A stretch of DNA of 64,000 nucleotides from Pseudooceanicola onchidii. Its GTDB lineage: Bacteria > Pseudomonadota > Alphaproteobacteria > Rhodobacterales > Rhodobacteraceae. The position numbers were made by a program, and so were the translations under genes. Numbering within the stretch: position 1 is the first letter of the stretch; each line of letters opens with the position of its first letter. Shown piece by piece: positions 16,996 to 25,749 of this stretch. The DNA lies in the NCBI RefSeq assembly GCF_004959925.1, contig NZ_SPUW01000004.1:93706-157705 (forward strand), in the 5' to 3' direction. The notes under the pieces were generated by a model. The model worked only from the letters and a program-made list of their open reading frames with translations, ran no database searches and was not told the DNA's origin.

Positions 16996-17920
16996 GCTCG
17001 CGCAACCTGGCCATGCCGATCAGGCGCCGATCATCCGTTTCACGCAGGTGACGCGAAAGCCTGACCTTCTGGGCGAAACACCGGTCTGGGACGCGGATCA
17101 GGACTGCCTGTGGTGGATCGACGGTGCCGCGGGGCAGGTCCGCAGGATGACGGTCACCGACAAGGATCCGCAACCCGAAAGCTTCGGGTTCAGGGGCCAC
17201 GTCGGGTCCATAGCGCTGGCGGAAGACGGCTGTGTCCTGGTCGCGCTGGAACGGTCCGTTGTGCTGTTTCGCCCGGGCGAGCCGATACAGTTGGTGGTCC
17301 TCGATCTAGGTCCGCCGGCGTCACCGCTGCGGTTGAATGATGGCACGACAGACCGCCAGGGTCGCTTCATCGTTGCCGACATCTCGACCGATCGGCAGCC
17401 GACCGGGCAGGTTCATCAAATCCATCCTGACGGGCGACATCGGATTCTGCACGAAGGCATCCTGGTCGGCAACGGCGTCTGCTTCAGCCCCGAAGGCGAG
17501 ACGCTGTATTTCTCGGATACGGCCGCGCGCAGGGTCTACGCCTGCGATTACGACATCAGAACCGGAGAGGCGAAAGCGCCGAGAGTTCACATCGACACCT
17601 CTGCGCTGAACTCGGGCACCGACGGTGCGACCGTCGACCGCGACGGAAACCTTTGGGCGACACTGATCCATACCGCGCGGATCGGGTGTTTCGATCCCCA
17701 GGGTCGCCTGATCGACAGTTTCGCCGCACCGACGGACCTGCCGTCCTGCGTGGCCTTCGGAGGACCTTCTATGGACGTGCTGTACGTTACGTCCATCAAG
17801 GATTCGGGCACCGGGCGCGCCGTTTCCCACCATCCCCTCGGAGGTCATCTTTTCGCCGTCGAAAGGCTTGGGGCAAAGGGCCTGCCCGACAAGCGTTTCG
17901 GCCAGACCGGGGACACCTGA
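16988..17920 (+). CDS. SMP-30/gluconolactonase-family lactonase
   Basis: A 310-residue six-bladed beta-propeller hydrolase. Metal-ligand motifs are visible: Glu30 in LLGETPVW, Asn in LRLNDGTTD, Asn in VGNGVCFSPEG and Asp in SGTDGATVDRDGN, followed by CVAFGG. The family hydrolyses lactones. Given the Baeyer-Villiger-type enzyme at the other end of this block, opening of a lactone product is an attractive role, though sugar lactones are the family's usual substrates. The start overlaps tctA by 8 bases. This is the last gene of the run, followed by an IS remnant. Confidence 0.85.
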   Translation: MSELAQPGHADQAPIIRFTQVTRKPDLLGETPVWDADQDCLWWIDGAAGQVRRMTVTDKDPQPESFGFRGHVGSIALAEDGCVLVALERSVVLFRPGEPIQLVVLDLGPPASPLRLNDGTTDRQGRFIVADISTDRQPTGQVHQIHPDGRHRILHEGILVGNGVCFSPEGETLYFSDTAARRVYACDYDIRTGEAKAPRVHIDTSALNSGTDGATVDRDGNLWATLIHTARIGCFDPQGRLIDSFAAPTDLPSCVAFGGPSMDVLYVTSIKDSGTGRAVSHHPLGGHLFAVERLGAKGLPDKRFGQTGDT

Positions 17921-17924
17921 CAGA

Positions 17925-18266
17925 TCGGTTTGATACAGCTGCGCAACTTGTCCGTAACGACAGCTTGTGGCTGGACAAAACGGGCAATTAGCTACTGCAA
18001 GAAACGGTTGGCCGCTTTGGCGTTTCGCCTTGGCTGCACCAGATCGTTTAGCACATCTCCGCTCCGATCCACAGCCCGCCACAGCCACAACTTTGTGTCG
18101 ATGACCGGCAGGACAACTTCATCGAGATGTCGCTTATCTCCCGCAGCGGGCCGGTCAAGCTTATTGCAATCTTCGGGATTCTGACAAAATCGGTCCCCCA
18201 TCTGCGCACGGTTTCCCGGCTAACCAATATACGAAGCTCGGCGAGCAGATCATCGACATCCGCCAT
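17925..18266 (-). pseudogene. IS6-family transposase remnant (frameshifted, in-frame TAG)
   Basis: Read on the minus strand from 18266, two frames join to give fragments of an IS6/IS26-type transposase. VDDLLAELRILVSRETVRRW is followed, after a frameshift, by KRHLDEVVLPV, LWLWRAVDRSGDVLNDLVQ and PRRNAKAANRFLQ. A TAG codon at 17992-17994 interrupts, and similarity then continues in the same frame with AVVTDKLRSC. This matches the order of family motifs (HLDE, YLWRAVD, VTDKLRSY). Both ends of the gene are missing, as are recognisable inverted repeats. It fills the gap between the SMP-30 gene and the amidohydrolase. Confidence 0.8.
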
Positions 18267-18327
18267 ACCCTTGCATCAGCGGCGACGGTCTGCGGTCTGC
18301 GGTTGACACTTTCGGACCCGTCGGCGT

Positions 18328-18345
18328 AATTCTTATATAAGAGTT
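18328..18345. promoter_or_regulatory. GntR/HutC operator candidate, copy 1
   Basis: The 12-bp palindrome TCTTATATAAGA (18331-18342), followed by GTTACAAGA, recurs nearly identically at 20202-20224. It lies about 45 bases upstream of the amidohydrolase start, and the second copy lies before the TTT receptor. The HutC-type regulator gene lies between the two copies, making it the likely binder. Confidence 0.65.
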
Positions 18346-18385
18346 ACAAGATATGCATCGCAACGACGATGCCAACGGAGAACCC

Positions 18386-19405
18386 ATGCCGAACACTGTT
18401 GTCACCGATGCCCATTCCCATGTCCTGTCGTCTGAAACCGTCGCAATCCTGCAACGCGAAGTGCCTGAGCTTGCGCCGAAACTGACGCCGATCGACGATG
18501 AGGGCGCGATCCTGGAAATGGGCGACGTGGTCCAGAATCCCTTCCCGCGGGGCGCTTGGGATCTGGAGCGGCGGCTGGCGGACATGGCGCGCATGAAGAT
18601 CGACCGCCAGGTGGTCGCCGTCTGTCCGCAAACACTTCTCTACGGGTCCGATCCGGACGGCACGCTGGCCATTTCCCGCATCCAGAACGATCAGATTTCC
18701 AAGATGTGCGCTAACGATCCCAACCGTTTCGCCGGGCTGGCCACCGCGCCGATGCAGGCGCCCGACCTTGCCGCCGCCGAGCTGACCCGCGCCATGCGCG
18801 AAAAGGGATTGGGTGGGGCGATGATCGGCACCAACATCGGCGGCAAGAACCTGGACGACCCCGCGCTTGATCCCTTCTGGGCCGCGGCGGACAAACTGAG
18901 CGCCTTCATCCTGGTGCATCCGATCCACGTGGCGGGCATCGACCGGCAGCGCGACTACTACATGAAGAACATCATCGGCAATCCACTGGACACCACGATT
19001 GCGGCCGCCTGTCTTGTCTTCGGCGGGGTTATCGAGAGGTTCCCCAACATCACCTTCTTCATGTCCCATGGCGGTGGCTTCACGCCCTATCAGGCGGGTC
19101 GGTTCGTGCACGGCTGGAACGTCCGGGACGAGCCCAGGAAACGATTGAAGGGTCACCCGCAGGCGTCACTGGACAAGCTGACCTATGACACTATCCTCCA
19201 CGCGCCCGAACCGCTGCGGTTCCTGCTGGACACCGTGGGCGAGGACCGGGTGTTGATGGGCACGGATTATCCGTTCGACATGGGGCAATATGACATGGTG
19301 CCAGTTGTGGACAGTCTGGGGCTTGCCCCTGCGGTACGGGCTGCGGTCATGACCGATACGATCGAACGTTTTTTGCCCGGCGCGTTCGGAAAGGTGCCCG
19401 CGTAG
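18386..19405 (+). CDS. Amidohydrolase family 2 protein (ACMSD/decarboxylase-like)
   Basis: A 339-residue TIM-barrel metal hydrolase of the amidohydrolase 2 group, which includes 2-amino-3-carboxymuconate semialdehyde decarboxylase and related aromatic acid decarboxylases. The metal motif HxH is HSH in VTDAHSHVLS. Further motifs are FILVHPIHV (His ligand), FFMSHGGG and the C-terminal GTDYPFDMG with the conserved Asp. An upstream ATG (18353) is in frame, but ATG 18386 has GGAG at 5 bases and puts the operator in the promoter. Its stop overlaps the regulator start. Non-oxidative decarboxylation or C-C hydrolysis of a ring-cleavage or aromatic acid intermediate is inferred. Confidence 0.87.
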   Translation: MPNTVVTDAHSHVLSSETVAILQREVPELAPKLTPIDDEGAILEMGDVVQNPFPRGAWDLERRLADMARMKIDRQVVAVCPQTLLYGSDPDGTLAISRIQNDQISKMCANDPNRFAGLATAPMQAPDLAAAELTRAMREKGLGGAMIGTNIGGKNLDDPALDPFWAAADKLSAFILVHPIHVAGIDRQRDYYMKNIIGNPLDTTIAAACLVFGGVIERFPNITFFMSHGGGFTPYQAGRFVHGWNVRDEPRKRLKGHPQASLDKLTYDTILHAPEPLRFLLDTVGEDRVLMGTDYPFDMGQYDMVPVVDSLGLAPAVRAAVMTDTIERFLPGAFGKVPA

Positions 19406-20145
19406 TGGCCCGCCAGGCCGCCCGCCGGTCGCGTTCTCCGCGCGATGTACCGCTTTACGAGATGGTCGACAGCATCGTCCGCAAACGGCTGGTCGAAAAC
19501 GTCTATCCCCCGGGTGCCATGCTGCCGAGCGAAATGCAGCTGGCCAAGGAACTGGGCGTAAGCCAGGGCACCGTGCGCCGGGCGCTTGACGGGCTTGTCG
19601 CCGAGGGGCTGGTCGTCCGGCGCCAGGGCCTTGGGACCTTCGTTTCCGAGATGGAAGACCGGCGGTCCCTGTTCCTGTTCTTCAACATGGTGGCCCATGA
19701 CGGTCGGCAGGAAATGCCCGCCGCGCGCCTGATCGAGGCCGTCGACGGGCAGGCGACAGACATCGAAGCGCGCAAACTGGCGATTACCGTGGGCTCTCCG
19801 GTCCGGCGTCTGACGCGCCTGCGCCTGTTCCGGGAACGTCCGACGATTGTCGAACGACTTGTCGTTTCCGAGGCCGTGCTTCCCGGACTGGCCCGGCACG
19901 CGCCGCCTCCTGACCACCTGTTTCGGTACTATGAGACAGAGTATCGCGTCACCGTCGTCGAAGCGGACGAAAGCTTGCGGGCCGCGTCCGTGACAGAAGA
20001 GGAAGCGGACCTTCTCGACATGCCTGTAGGTGCTCCATTGCTTGAGATTGACCGGGTTGCGTACGCGATGAACCGGCGGCCCGTCGAATGGCGAGTCAGT
20101 CTCTGCGACACATCGGGCCACGATTACCGCATTGATCGCGGATGA
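19405..20145 (+). CDS. GntR-family regulator, HutC subfamily (UTRA domain)
   Basis: A 246-residue regulator starting with GTG that overlaps the amidohydrolase stop by one base. The winged helix (about 18-85) has LPSEMQLAKELGVSQGTVRRALDGL and GLVVRRQGLGTFVS. The C-terminal UTRA ligand domain (about 100-240) has VRRLTRLRLFRERPTIVERLVV and GAPLLEIDRVAY. HutC members bind short AT-rich palindromes, and identical CTTATATAAG palindromes lie before the operon and before the TTT genes, so local autoregulated control is likely. The effector is unknown, presumably a carboxylate or CoA-free pathway intermediate. Confidence 0.92.
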   Translation: MARQAARRSRSPRDVPLYEMVDSIVRKRLVENVYPPGAMLPSEMQLAKELGVSQGTVRRALDGLVAEGLVVRRQGLGTFVSEMEDRRSLFLFFNMVAHDGRQEMPAARLIEAVDGQATDIEARKLAITVGSPVRRLTRLRLFRERPTIVERLVVSEAVLPGLARHAPPPDHLFRYYETEYRVTVVEADESLRAASVTEEEADLLDMPVGAPLLEIDRVAYAMNRRPVEWRVSLCDTSGHDYRIDRG

Positions 20146-20201
20146 TATTATAAGCCACTGATTTCAAGTAAACATTTTTCGTTGTTCTATAGGTCATATA
20201 T

Positions 20202-20215
20202 CTCTTATATAAGAG
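20202..20215. promoter_or_regulatory. GntR/HutC operator candidate, copy 2
   Basis: CTCTTATATAAGAG is a perfect 14-bp palindrome with the same core and right flank as the site at 18328-18345. It lies 37 bases upstream of the TTT receptor start, between the regulator gene and the transport/catabolic operon. Confidence 0.68.
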
Positions 20216-20252
20216 TTATAAGAGAGGCCGGTGACCGGCCGTGGGAGGAAAG

Positions 20253-21206
20253 ATGAAACTACATATTACAATGGCGGCAACCGCCGTCGCGGCGTTGGCC
20301 ACATCCGCAGCAGTCGCGGCGGATTGCGGCAGTTTCCCCGAACGTCCGATCGAAGTCGTCGTGCCCTATGGTGCGGGTGGAGCGGTCGATGTCAGTTCGC
20401 GCACCCTGGCCGAAGCGGTCAAGGCCGTCGCGGGCTGGGACCTGCGGGTGGCGAACCGCACCGGCGCGGGCACTGTGACAGGTCAGGACTACCTGGCGTC
20501 CCAGGCGCCCACTGACGGCTATACGATCGGGGTCATGCCGCTGATGGCAGCCGTGCTGAACGATCAGGACGAACGCAATTCGCTCGAGCCCGGTTCGCTC
20601 GAAGTGGTCGAGACAATCGCCTTCGATCCGTGGCTGTTCGTGGCCAAAAAGGGTGAAACCCTGGAAAGCCTGACCGAAAAGGGCAAGGCGGGAAAACTGC
20701 GCTACGCGTTCAGTCCGGGTTCAGAGCAGGGCCTGATGGGCGACAAGCTGCAGGCAAAGGACGGCTATGAAATGGCGCGCGTGCCTCTGTCGGGTGGCGT
20801 CAACCGGCTCGGCGGCCTGCTCAACGGGTCCGTTGATATCGCGCCCAGCTTCTATGGCGAGGCCAAGCAGTATTTCGACGGTGACGTGATGGTGCCGATC
20901 GGATTTGCAAACAACGTTCCCTACTGGGCAGACGGGTCCATTCCCGCGCTTGGTGCGGAAGGCTACGATTTCCCGACCAACGTTTGGGGGTCCTATCGTG
21001 TGGTGCTGGTCCCCTCGGCCGTGCCGGACGACATCAAGAGCTGTATCGCCGACACCATGACCGAGGTCATGGAAAGCGAGAAGGGCAAGGAGATCTTCCT
21101 TGAAAAGACGATCCGCGTCGATCCCGTCGGTCACGAGGCCGCCAAGGCCAAGTACGGTGAGTTCGAGGCGATTGTGAAAGACCTGCTCGCGGCGGCGAAG
21201 GGCTGA
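20253..21206 (+). CDS. TTT periplasmic substrate-binding protein
   Basis: A 317-residue Bug-type receptor. A signal peptide (about residues 1-23, ending AAVAAD) is followed by IEVVVPYGAGGAVD, ANRTGAGT and an LVPSAVPDD segment typical of the family. It is preceded by GGGAGGAA and by the HutC-type palindrome, and is followed directly by tctB and tctA, so this is a complete transporter. The carboxylate bound is unknown; the downstream molybdenum hydroxylase and ACMSD-like enzyme suggest an aromatic or heteroaromatic acid. Confidence 0.92.
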   Translation: MKLHITMAATAVAALATSAAVAADCGSFPERPIEVVVPYGAGGAVDVSSRTLAEAVKAVAGWDLRVANRTGAGTVTGQDYLASQAPTDGYTIGVMPLMAAVLNDQDERNSLEPGSLEVVETIAFDPWLFVAKKGETLESLTEKGKAGKLRYAFSPGSEQGLMGDKLQAKDGYEMARVPLSGGVNRLGGLLNGSVDIAPSFYGEAKQYFDGDVMVPIGFANNVPYWADGSIPALGAEGYDFPTNVWGSYRVVLVPSAVPDDIKSCIADTMTEVMESEKGKEIFLEKTIRVDPVGHEAAKAKYGEFEAIVKDLLAAAKG

Positions 21207-21742
21207 TGGCCGACCGGACGGACATACCGGACGGTGCGTCCGTCCCGTCCGCAGCCGCCCGGATCGTGAGGATTGCGGCCCATGTCGCAATCCTCGCCCT
21301 TGCCGGGGTGCTGCTGAAAGACATTCTTGCCACGGAAGGGGTGCGAAGATGGCCCGATCAGGGCTTCCCGCTTCTGGTCGTCGCGTTCGCCGCGTTGACT
21401 GCGGGGCCTGCCCTGATCCGGTCAGTCAAAATGCCGTCACCGGACTGGGGCGAAAACCTCGCCGGATCGCTCAGCCGGTCGAACAAGATGCGGCTGGGGC
21501 TGTTCGCGGCGACTTGGCTGGTCTTCGGGCTTGTCCTTCCGCTGGTCGGGTTCCTGGTCTCCGCCACGCTGGCGATGACAGTTTCGGCGGTCGCGCTTGC
21601 ACGTGCGCGCCCCTGGCTGACGTTTCCCATTGCCGCGATCATCGCGGTGCTGATCTTCATCTTCTTCCAGAGGGTGCTCTATGTCGGCCTGCCACTTGGT
21701 CCGCTGGACCGGCTGGTCATCCAGAGCATTCCGAAAGGCTGA
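21206..21742 (+). CDS. TctB-family small membrane subunit of TTT transporter
   Basis: A 178-residue membrane protein with four hydrophobic segments (around residues 25-45, 55-72, 95-120, 125-160), following the receptor gene with a one-base overlap. The central hydrophilic loop holds VKMPSPDWGENLAG. Size, order and context identify it as the small TTT subunit. The sequence is divergent from the TctB at 15011, so the two transporters are not recent duplicates. Confidence 0.85.
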   Translation: MADRTDIPDGASVPSAAARIVRIAAHVAILALAGVLLKDILATEGVRRWPDQGFPLLVVAFAALTAGPALIRSVKMPSPDWGENLAGSLSRSNKMRLGLFAATWLVFGLVLPLVGFLVSATLAMTVSAVALARARPWLTFPIAAIIAVLIFIFFQRVLYVGLPLGPLDRLVIQSIPKG

Positions 21743-21745
21743 CCT

Positions 21746-23266
21746 ATGGGCGGTTTCGAGCATCTCATTGATGGCCTGGCCGTCGCGCTGCGTCCGGATT
21801 GCCTTCTGGCGGCAGTGGGCGGCGTGATCGTCGGCATCATCTTCGGCGCCATTCCGGGCCTCAACGCAACACTCGCCATTGCGCTTTTCCTGCCCGTGAC
21901 ATTCCTGATGCCGCCCGACGCGGCGCTGATCCTTCTCAGCGCGCTTTACGTGGCTGGCATTTACGGGGGGTCAATATCGGCCGTGGTTCTGGGCATTCCC
22001 GGCACTGCCGCCTCTGTCATGACAGCGGTCGAGGGCTACGGGATGGCCCGGCAGGGCCAGGCGAACCGGGCACTGCAGATTTCTGCCTTTGCGTCGGGAC
22101 TGGGCGGTCTGCTCTCGGCCATCGCGCTTGTGACGATGACGCCTGCACTGGCGCGCGTGGCGCTCAGTTTTGGCCCTTCCGAATTCTCGCTGCTGATCGT
22201 TTTCAGCCTGCTGCTTGTCATCCTGATGTCACCGCAGAACCTCTTCGCCGGATTCGGCGCGACGGCGCTTGGGCTGATGTTCGCGATGGTGGGCTACGAC
22301 CCCGTCGCCGTGGGAGAGCGCCTGACATTCGGTATCGCCGAATTGCGGGGCGGGTTGCCGCTGGTGCCTGTCCTTCTGGCCTTCTTCGCTGCGCCGCAGG
22401 TCATTCGCCTGGCCGTCGATGCGTTGCACGGCACCCGGACGGCAGTTGAGACGACCGATCACCTCAGCTTTTTCGGAACCGCTGCCGCGACGTTCCGGCA
22501 CAAGTGGTCCGTCCTGCGGGCCTCGACCCTGGGGCTGGGGATCGGCATCCTGCCGGCCGTCGGGGTCGAAACCTCGCCAATCCTGGCGCATACGATGGAA
22601 AAACGGTTCAGCAAGGATCCGAAGTTCGGCGGGGGCAGTGAACATGGGCTGATCGCGGCAGAAAGCGCCAACAACGCAACTGTGGGCGGATCGCTGATCC
22701 CACTGATCGGCCTGGGCATTCCGGGCAGCGCACCGGCTGCCGTGATGCTGGGCGCGCTGACCATGCACAACGTGGCCCCCGGCCCCCTGATCTTCATCAC
22801 CAACGGCGAAGTCATCTATGCGCTTTTCGCAGGGTTCATCGTGATCAACGTGTTGATGATGATCGTCGGCGTGCTGCTGGCCCGTCAGTTCGCACTGACA
22901 CTCAAGCTTCCCAAGGGCCTGATCGCCACATTCGTTACGGCTGCCGCGATCTTCGGAAGCTATGCCAGCGGGACCAGTCTGACCTCTGTATTCGTTCTTC
23001 TGGGTGGGACTGGCGTTGTCACCGTGATGCTTCTGGCCGGTATCCCGATCCTGCCCTGCGCACTGGCCTTCGTGCTGGGCCGGACGCTCGAAAACCAGCT
23101 CGCCGTCTCCTTCGCTTCGATGTCCGGGATCGGCGACCTGCTGAGCCGCCCTGCCTCGGTCGTGCTGATAATCCTGACGCTTGTCGCCGTGGTCATCCTG
23201 ATGCGCATGCGACGGGCGGAACAGGCCAATTCCACCTCGGCGAACCTTGAGGAACCCGTATCATGA
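21746..23266 (+). CDS. TctA-family large permease subunit of TTT transporter
   Basis: A 506-residue polytopic membrane protein with the TctA signature segments FGAIPGLNATLAIALFLPVTF, LYVAGIYGGSISAVVLGIPG, GLIAAESANNATVGGSLIP and GLGIPGSAPAAVMLG. It starts 3 bases after tctB and overlaps the aldehyde dehydrogenase gene by ATGA. Together with the two upstream genes it forms a complete TTT importer coupled to the catabolic enzymes downstream. Confidence 0.93.
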   Translation: MGGFEHLIDGLAVALRPDCLLAAVGGVIVGIIFGAIPGLNATLAIALFLPVTFLMPPDAALILLSALYVAGIYGGSISAVVLGIPGTAASVMTAVEGYGMARQGQANRALQISAFASGLGGLLSAIALVTMTPALARVALSFGPSEFSLLIVFSLLLVILMSPQNLFAGFGATALGLMFAMVGYDPVAVGERLTFGIAELRGGLPLVPVLLAFFAAPQVIRLAVDALHGTRTAVETTDHLSFFGTAAATFRHKWSVLRASTLGLGIGILPAVGVETSPILAHTMEKRFSKDPKFGGGSEHGLIAAESANNATVGGSLIPLIGLGIPGSAPAAVMLGALTMHNVAPGPLIFITNGEVIYALFAGFIVINVLMMIVGVLLARQFALTLKLPKGLIATFVTAAAIFGSYASGTSLTSVFVLLGGTGVVTVMLLAGIPILPCALAFVLGRTLENQLAVSFASMSGIGDLLSRPASVVLIILTLVAVVILMRMRRAEQANSTSANLEEPVS

Positions 23267-24657
23267 ACACACGCACCACGCCGCCGATCCTGTCGATCAA
23301 TCCCGCGACCGGAGAGACGCTGGCCGAATTCTCGTCCGACAGCGCCTCGGTCATCGAGGCAAAGCTTGCCGCCACCGCTGCTGCACAGTCTGACTGGGCG
23401 CGGCTGACGATCGAAGAGCGCTGCGGATTGCTTGACAGGATGGCCAAGGCGTTGCGCTCCGGTGCGGCGGACTACGCATGTCTGATCACGCTGGAAATGG
23501 GCAAACCGATCGCCGAGGCCGAGGCTGAAATCGAGAAATGCGCCTGGTGCTGCGAGCATTACCGTGACCAAGCCGCGGCCTATCTGAAAGGCGAGGTCAT
23601 TGCCTCGGGGGCAAGCCACTCCGAGGTCGTGTTCGATCCTCTCGGATCGGTTCTTGCGGTCATGCCCTGGAACTATCCGTTCTGGCAGTTCTTCCGCTTT
23701 GCCGCACCGGCCCTTGCTGCGGGGAATGCAACCCTGCTGAAACATGCCAGCAACGTGCCGCAATGTGCCCTGGCGATTGCCGATGTCATGGCCGCTGCCG
23801 GGGCCCCCGAGGGCTTGACGGCCACGCTCATGATAGGGTCGGGGGCTGTGCGCGGTGTTCTGGCTGATCCTCGCGTCGCAGCGGTGACCCTCACCGGATC
23901 TACCGAAGTTGGTGCGCAGGTCGCCGCCCAGGCCGGGGGTCTGCTGAAGAAACAGGTGCTTGAGCTGGGTGGTTCGGATCCGTTCATCGTTCTTGAGGAT
24001 GCCGATATCGATGCCGCCGTCGCCGTTGCCGTCAAATCCCGGTTTCAGAACACGGGGCAAAGCTGCATCGCGGCCAAGCGCTTTATCGTCGTCGATGCCA
24101 TCGCCGACCGTTTCGCCGATGCATTCACCGCGGGCGCCGCGGCGCTGAAAGTCGGTGATCCCTTCGACCGCTCGAACACCCAGGGGTCGATGGCCCGCGC
24201 CAACCTGCGTGACGAACTTCACGACCAGGTTACCCGCGCCCTGACCGACGGCGCGACGCTGCGCACCGGCGGCGCGCCGCTGGACGGGCCAGGTGCCTTC
24301 TATCAGCCGACCGTTCTAGATCATGTCACCCCGGACAACCCGGTTTTTCGCGAAGAAACTTTCGGACCCGTCGCGGCCATTGTCCGCGTGCCCGATGCGG
24401 ACACCGCCGTGGCGCAGGCGAACGCGACGGAATTCGGTTTGGGGGCCGGGCTGTGGACCGCAGACCTCGACCGGGCCCGGACGCTGGCCCGCCGGATCGA
24501 GGCAGGGGCGGTCTTTGTCAACGGCCTGGTCGCCTCGGATCCGCGGCTGCCCTTCGGTGGAATAAAACAGTCGGGCTACGGCCGCGAACTAGGCGCCTGG
24601 GGTATCCGCGAATTCACCAACACCAAGACCCTATGGGTCGGCCCTGCAAGTTCCTGA
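23263..24657 (+). CDS. NAD(P)-dependent aldehyde dehydrogenase (succinate-semialdehyde type)
   Basis: A 464-residue aldehyde dehydrogenase. The motifs PWNYPFWQFFR (cofactor entry), LTGSTEVGAQVA, VLELGGSDPF (general base Glu) and FQNTGQSCIAAKRF (catalytic Cys) are complete, and the end KQSGYGRELG is typical. It most resembles the succinate-semialdehyde dehydrogenase group that oxidises C4-C5 semialdehydes to dicarboxylates. It overlaps tctA by 4 bases and lies upstream of the Ldh-family gene, within one operon. Confidence 0.9.
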   Translation: MNTRTTPPILSINPATGETLAEFSSDSASVIEAKLAATAAAQSDWARLTIEERCGLLDRMAKALRSGAADYACLITLEMGKPIAEAEAEIEKCAWCCEHYRDQAAAYLKGEVIASGASHSEVVFDPLGSVLAVMPWNYPFWQFFRFAAPALAAGNATLLKHASNVPQCALAIADVMAAAGAPEGLTATLMIGSGAVRGVLADPRVAAVTLTGSTEVGAQVAAQAGGLLKKQVLELGGSDPFIVLEDADIDAAVAVAVKSRFQNTGQSCIAAKRFIVVDAIADRFADAFTAGAAALKVGDPFDRSNTQGSMARANLRDELHDQVTRALTDGATLRTGGAPLDGPGAFYQPTVLDHVTPDNPVFREETFGPVAAIVRVPDADTAVAQANATEFGLGAGLWTADLDRARTLARRIEAGAVFVNGLVASDPRLPFGGIKQSGYGRELGAWGIREFTNTKTLWVGPASS

Positions 24658-24678
24658 GACGACGAAAAGGACGAACCC

Positions 24679-25749
24679 ATGGACGCCACGACGCCCCTTA
24701 CGATTGCCCCCGATACGCTGCGCGCCTTCGTTCGCGACGTCTTTGTTGCCCATGGAATGCCCGAGGGGGACGCAGCGATCGTCGGCGAAGCCATGGTCGA
24801 GGCGGACCTTCATGGCAGTGACGCGCACGGCCTGTTCCGGCTGGCCCGTTACATCGACCGGCTCAAGGCCGGCGGCTTCAACCTCAATCCCGACATCCGG
24901 GTCGACAAGCGAAAGGGCGGGCTGGCCCGGATCGACGGCGACGACGGCATGGGTCACCTGGTCGTCCGCCGCTGCACTGATGAAGCCATCTCGCTGGCCC
25001 GCGACCACGGGGTCGCCTGGGTCGGCTGCCACAATTCGAACCACGCCGGCGCGGCGGGCGTCTGGGCCATGCGGGCCGTGGCACAGGACATGATCGGCAT
25101 CTACATGGCCGTCGGCAGCGCCAATCACATGGCGCCATGGGGCGGGGCGGATCTTCTTCTGTCCACGAACCCGATCGCCATCGGCGTTCCCGGCGGTGAG
25201 GGCGGGCCGGTCCTCCTCGACATGGCGACGACCAATGTGGCCTACGGCAAGGTCAAGATGGCCGCCGCCCAAGGCCGCGACATGCCCGAGGACTGGATGA
25301 TCGACGCGGATGGCAACCCGCTGACCGACCCAAAGCAGTCGTCCGGCGGATCCCTTCTGCCGATCGGCGGGGCCAAAGGCTATGGGCTGGCCCTGATGAT
25401 CGGGCTTCTGGCAGGCACGCTCAACACCGCCGCCATGGGCAAGGCGGTCGTCGATTTCAACGCCGATGACGAAACACCGACCAACACCGGGCAATCGATC
25501 CTTGTCATTGACCTCAAAGCGCTTGGCGATCCCGCGTCGTTCAAGCGGGATATCGACCGTGTGCGGTCCGAAATTCTGGGCTCGCGGTTGCGGCCAGGCT
25601 TTGACGAGATCAGGCTGCCGGGCGATCGTGCCATGCGCCTGCGGCGGGACCGGGCCGAGACCGGTGTGCCCTGTTCACCGGTTCTGCTGGAAAGCTTGCG
25701 CGGTGTCGCCAAGGATGCCGGGATTGCCGCATTGGAGGACAGAACATGA
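24679..25749 (+). CDS. Ldh-family (malate/L-lactate/ureidoglycolate-type) NAD(P) oxidoreductase
   Basis: A 356-residue member of the type II malate/L-lactate dehydrogenase family, which uses a non-Rossmann NAD(P) fold to interconvert 2-hydroxy and 2-keto acids or reduce imines. Seen are EADLHGSDAHGLFRLARYI, VGCHNSNHAGAAGVWA, MAPWGGADLLLSTNPIAI and GAKGYGLALMIGLLAGTL. The HGSDAHG segment carries the catalytic His. It follows the aldehyde dehydrogenase with 21 bases between and overlaps the cupin gene by ATGA. Imine (for example tetrahydropyridine) reduction is known in relatives and would fit a heterocycle pathway, but that is speculative. Confidence 0.87.
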   Translation: MDATTPLTIAPDTLRAFVRDVFVAHGMPEGDAAIVGEAMVEADLHGSDAHGLFRLARYIDRLKAGGFNLNPDIRVDKRKGGLARIDGDDGMGHLVVRRCTDEAISLARDHGVAWVGCHNSNHAGAAGVWAMRAVAQDMIGIYMAVGSANHMAPWGGADLLLSTNPIAIGVPGGEGGPVLLDMATTNVAYGKVKMAAAQGRDMPEDWMIDADGNPLTDPKQSSGGSLLPIGGAKGYGLALMIGLLAGTLNTAAMGKAVVDFNADDETPTNTGQSILVIDLKALGDPASFKRDIDRVRSEILGSRLRPGFDEIRLPGDRAMRLRRDRAETGVPCSPVLLESLRGVAKDAGIAALEDRT

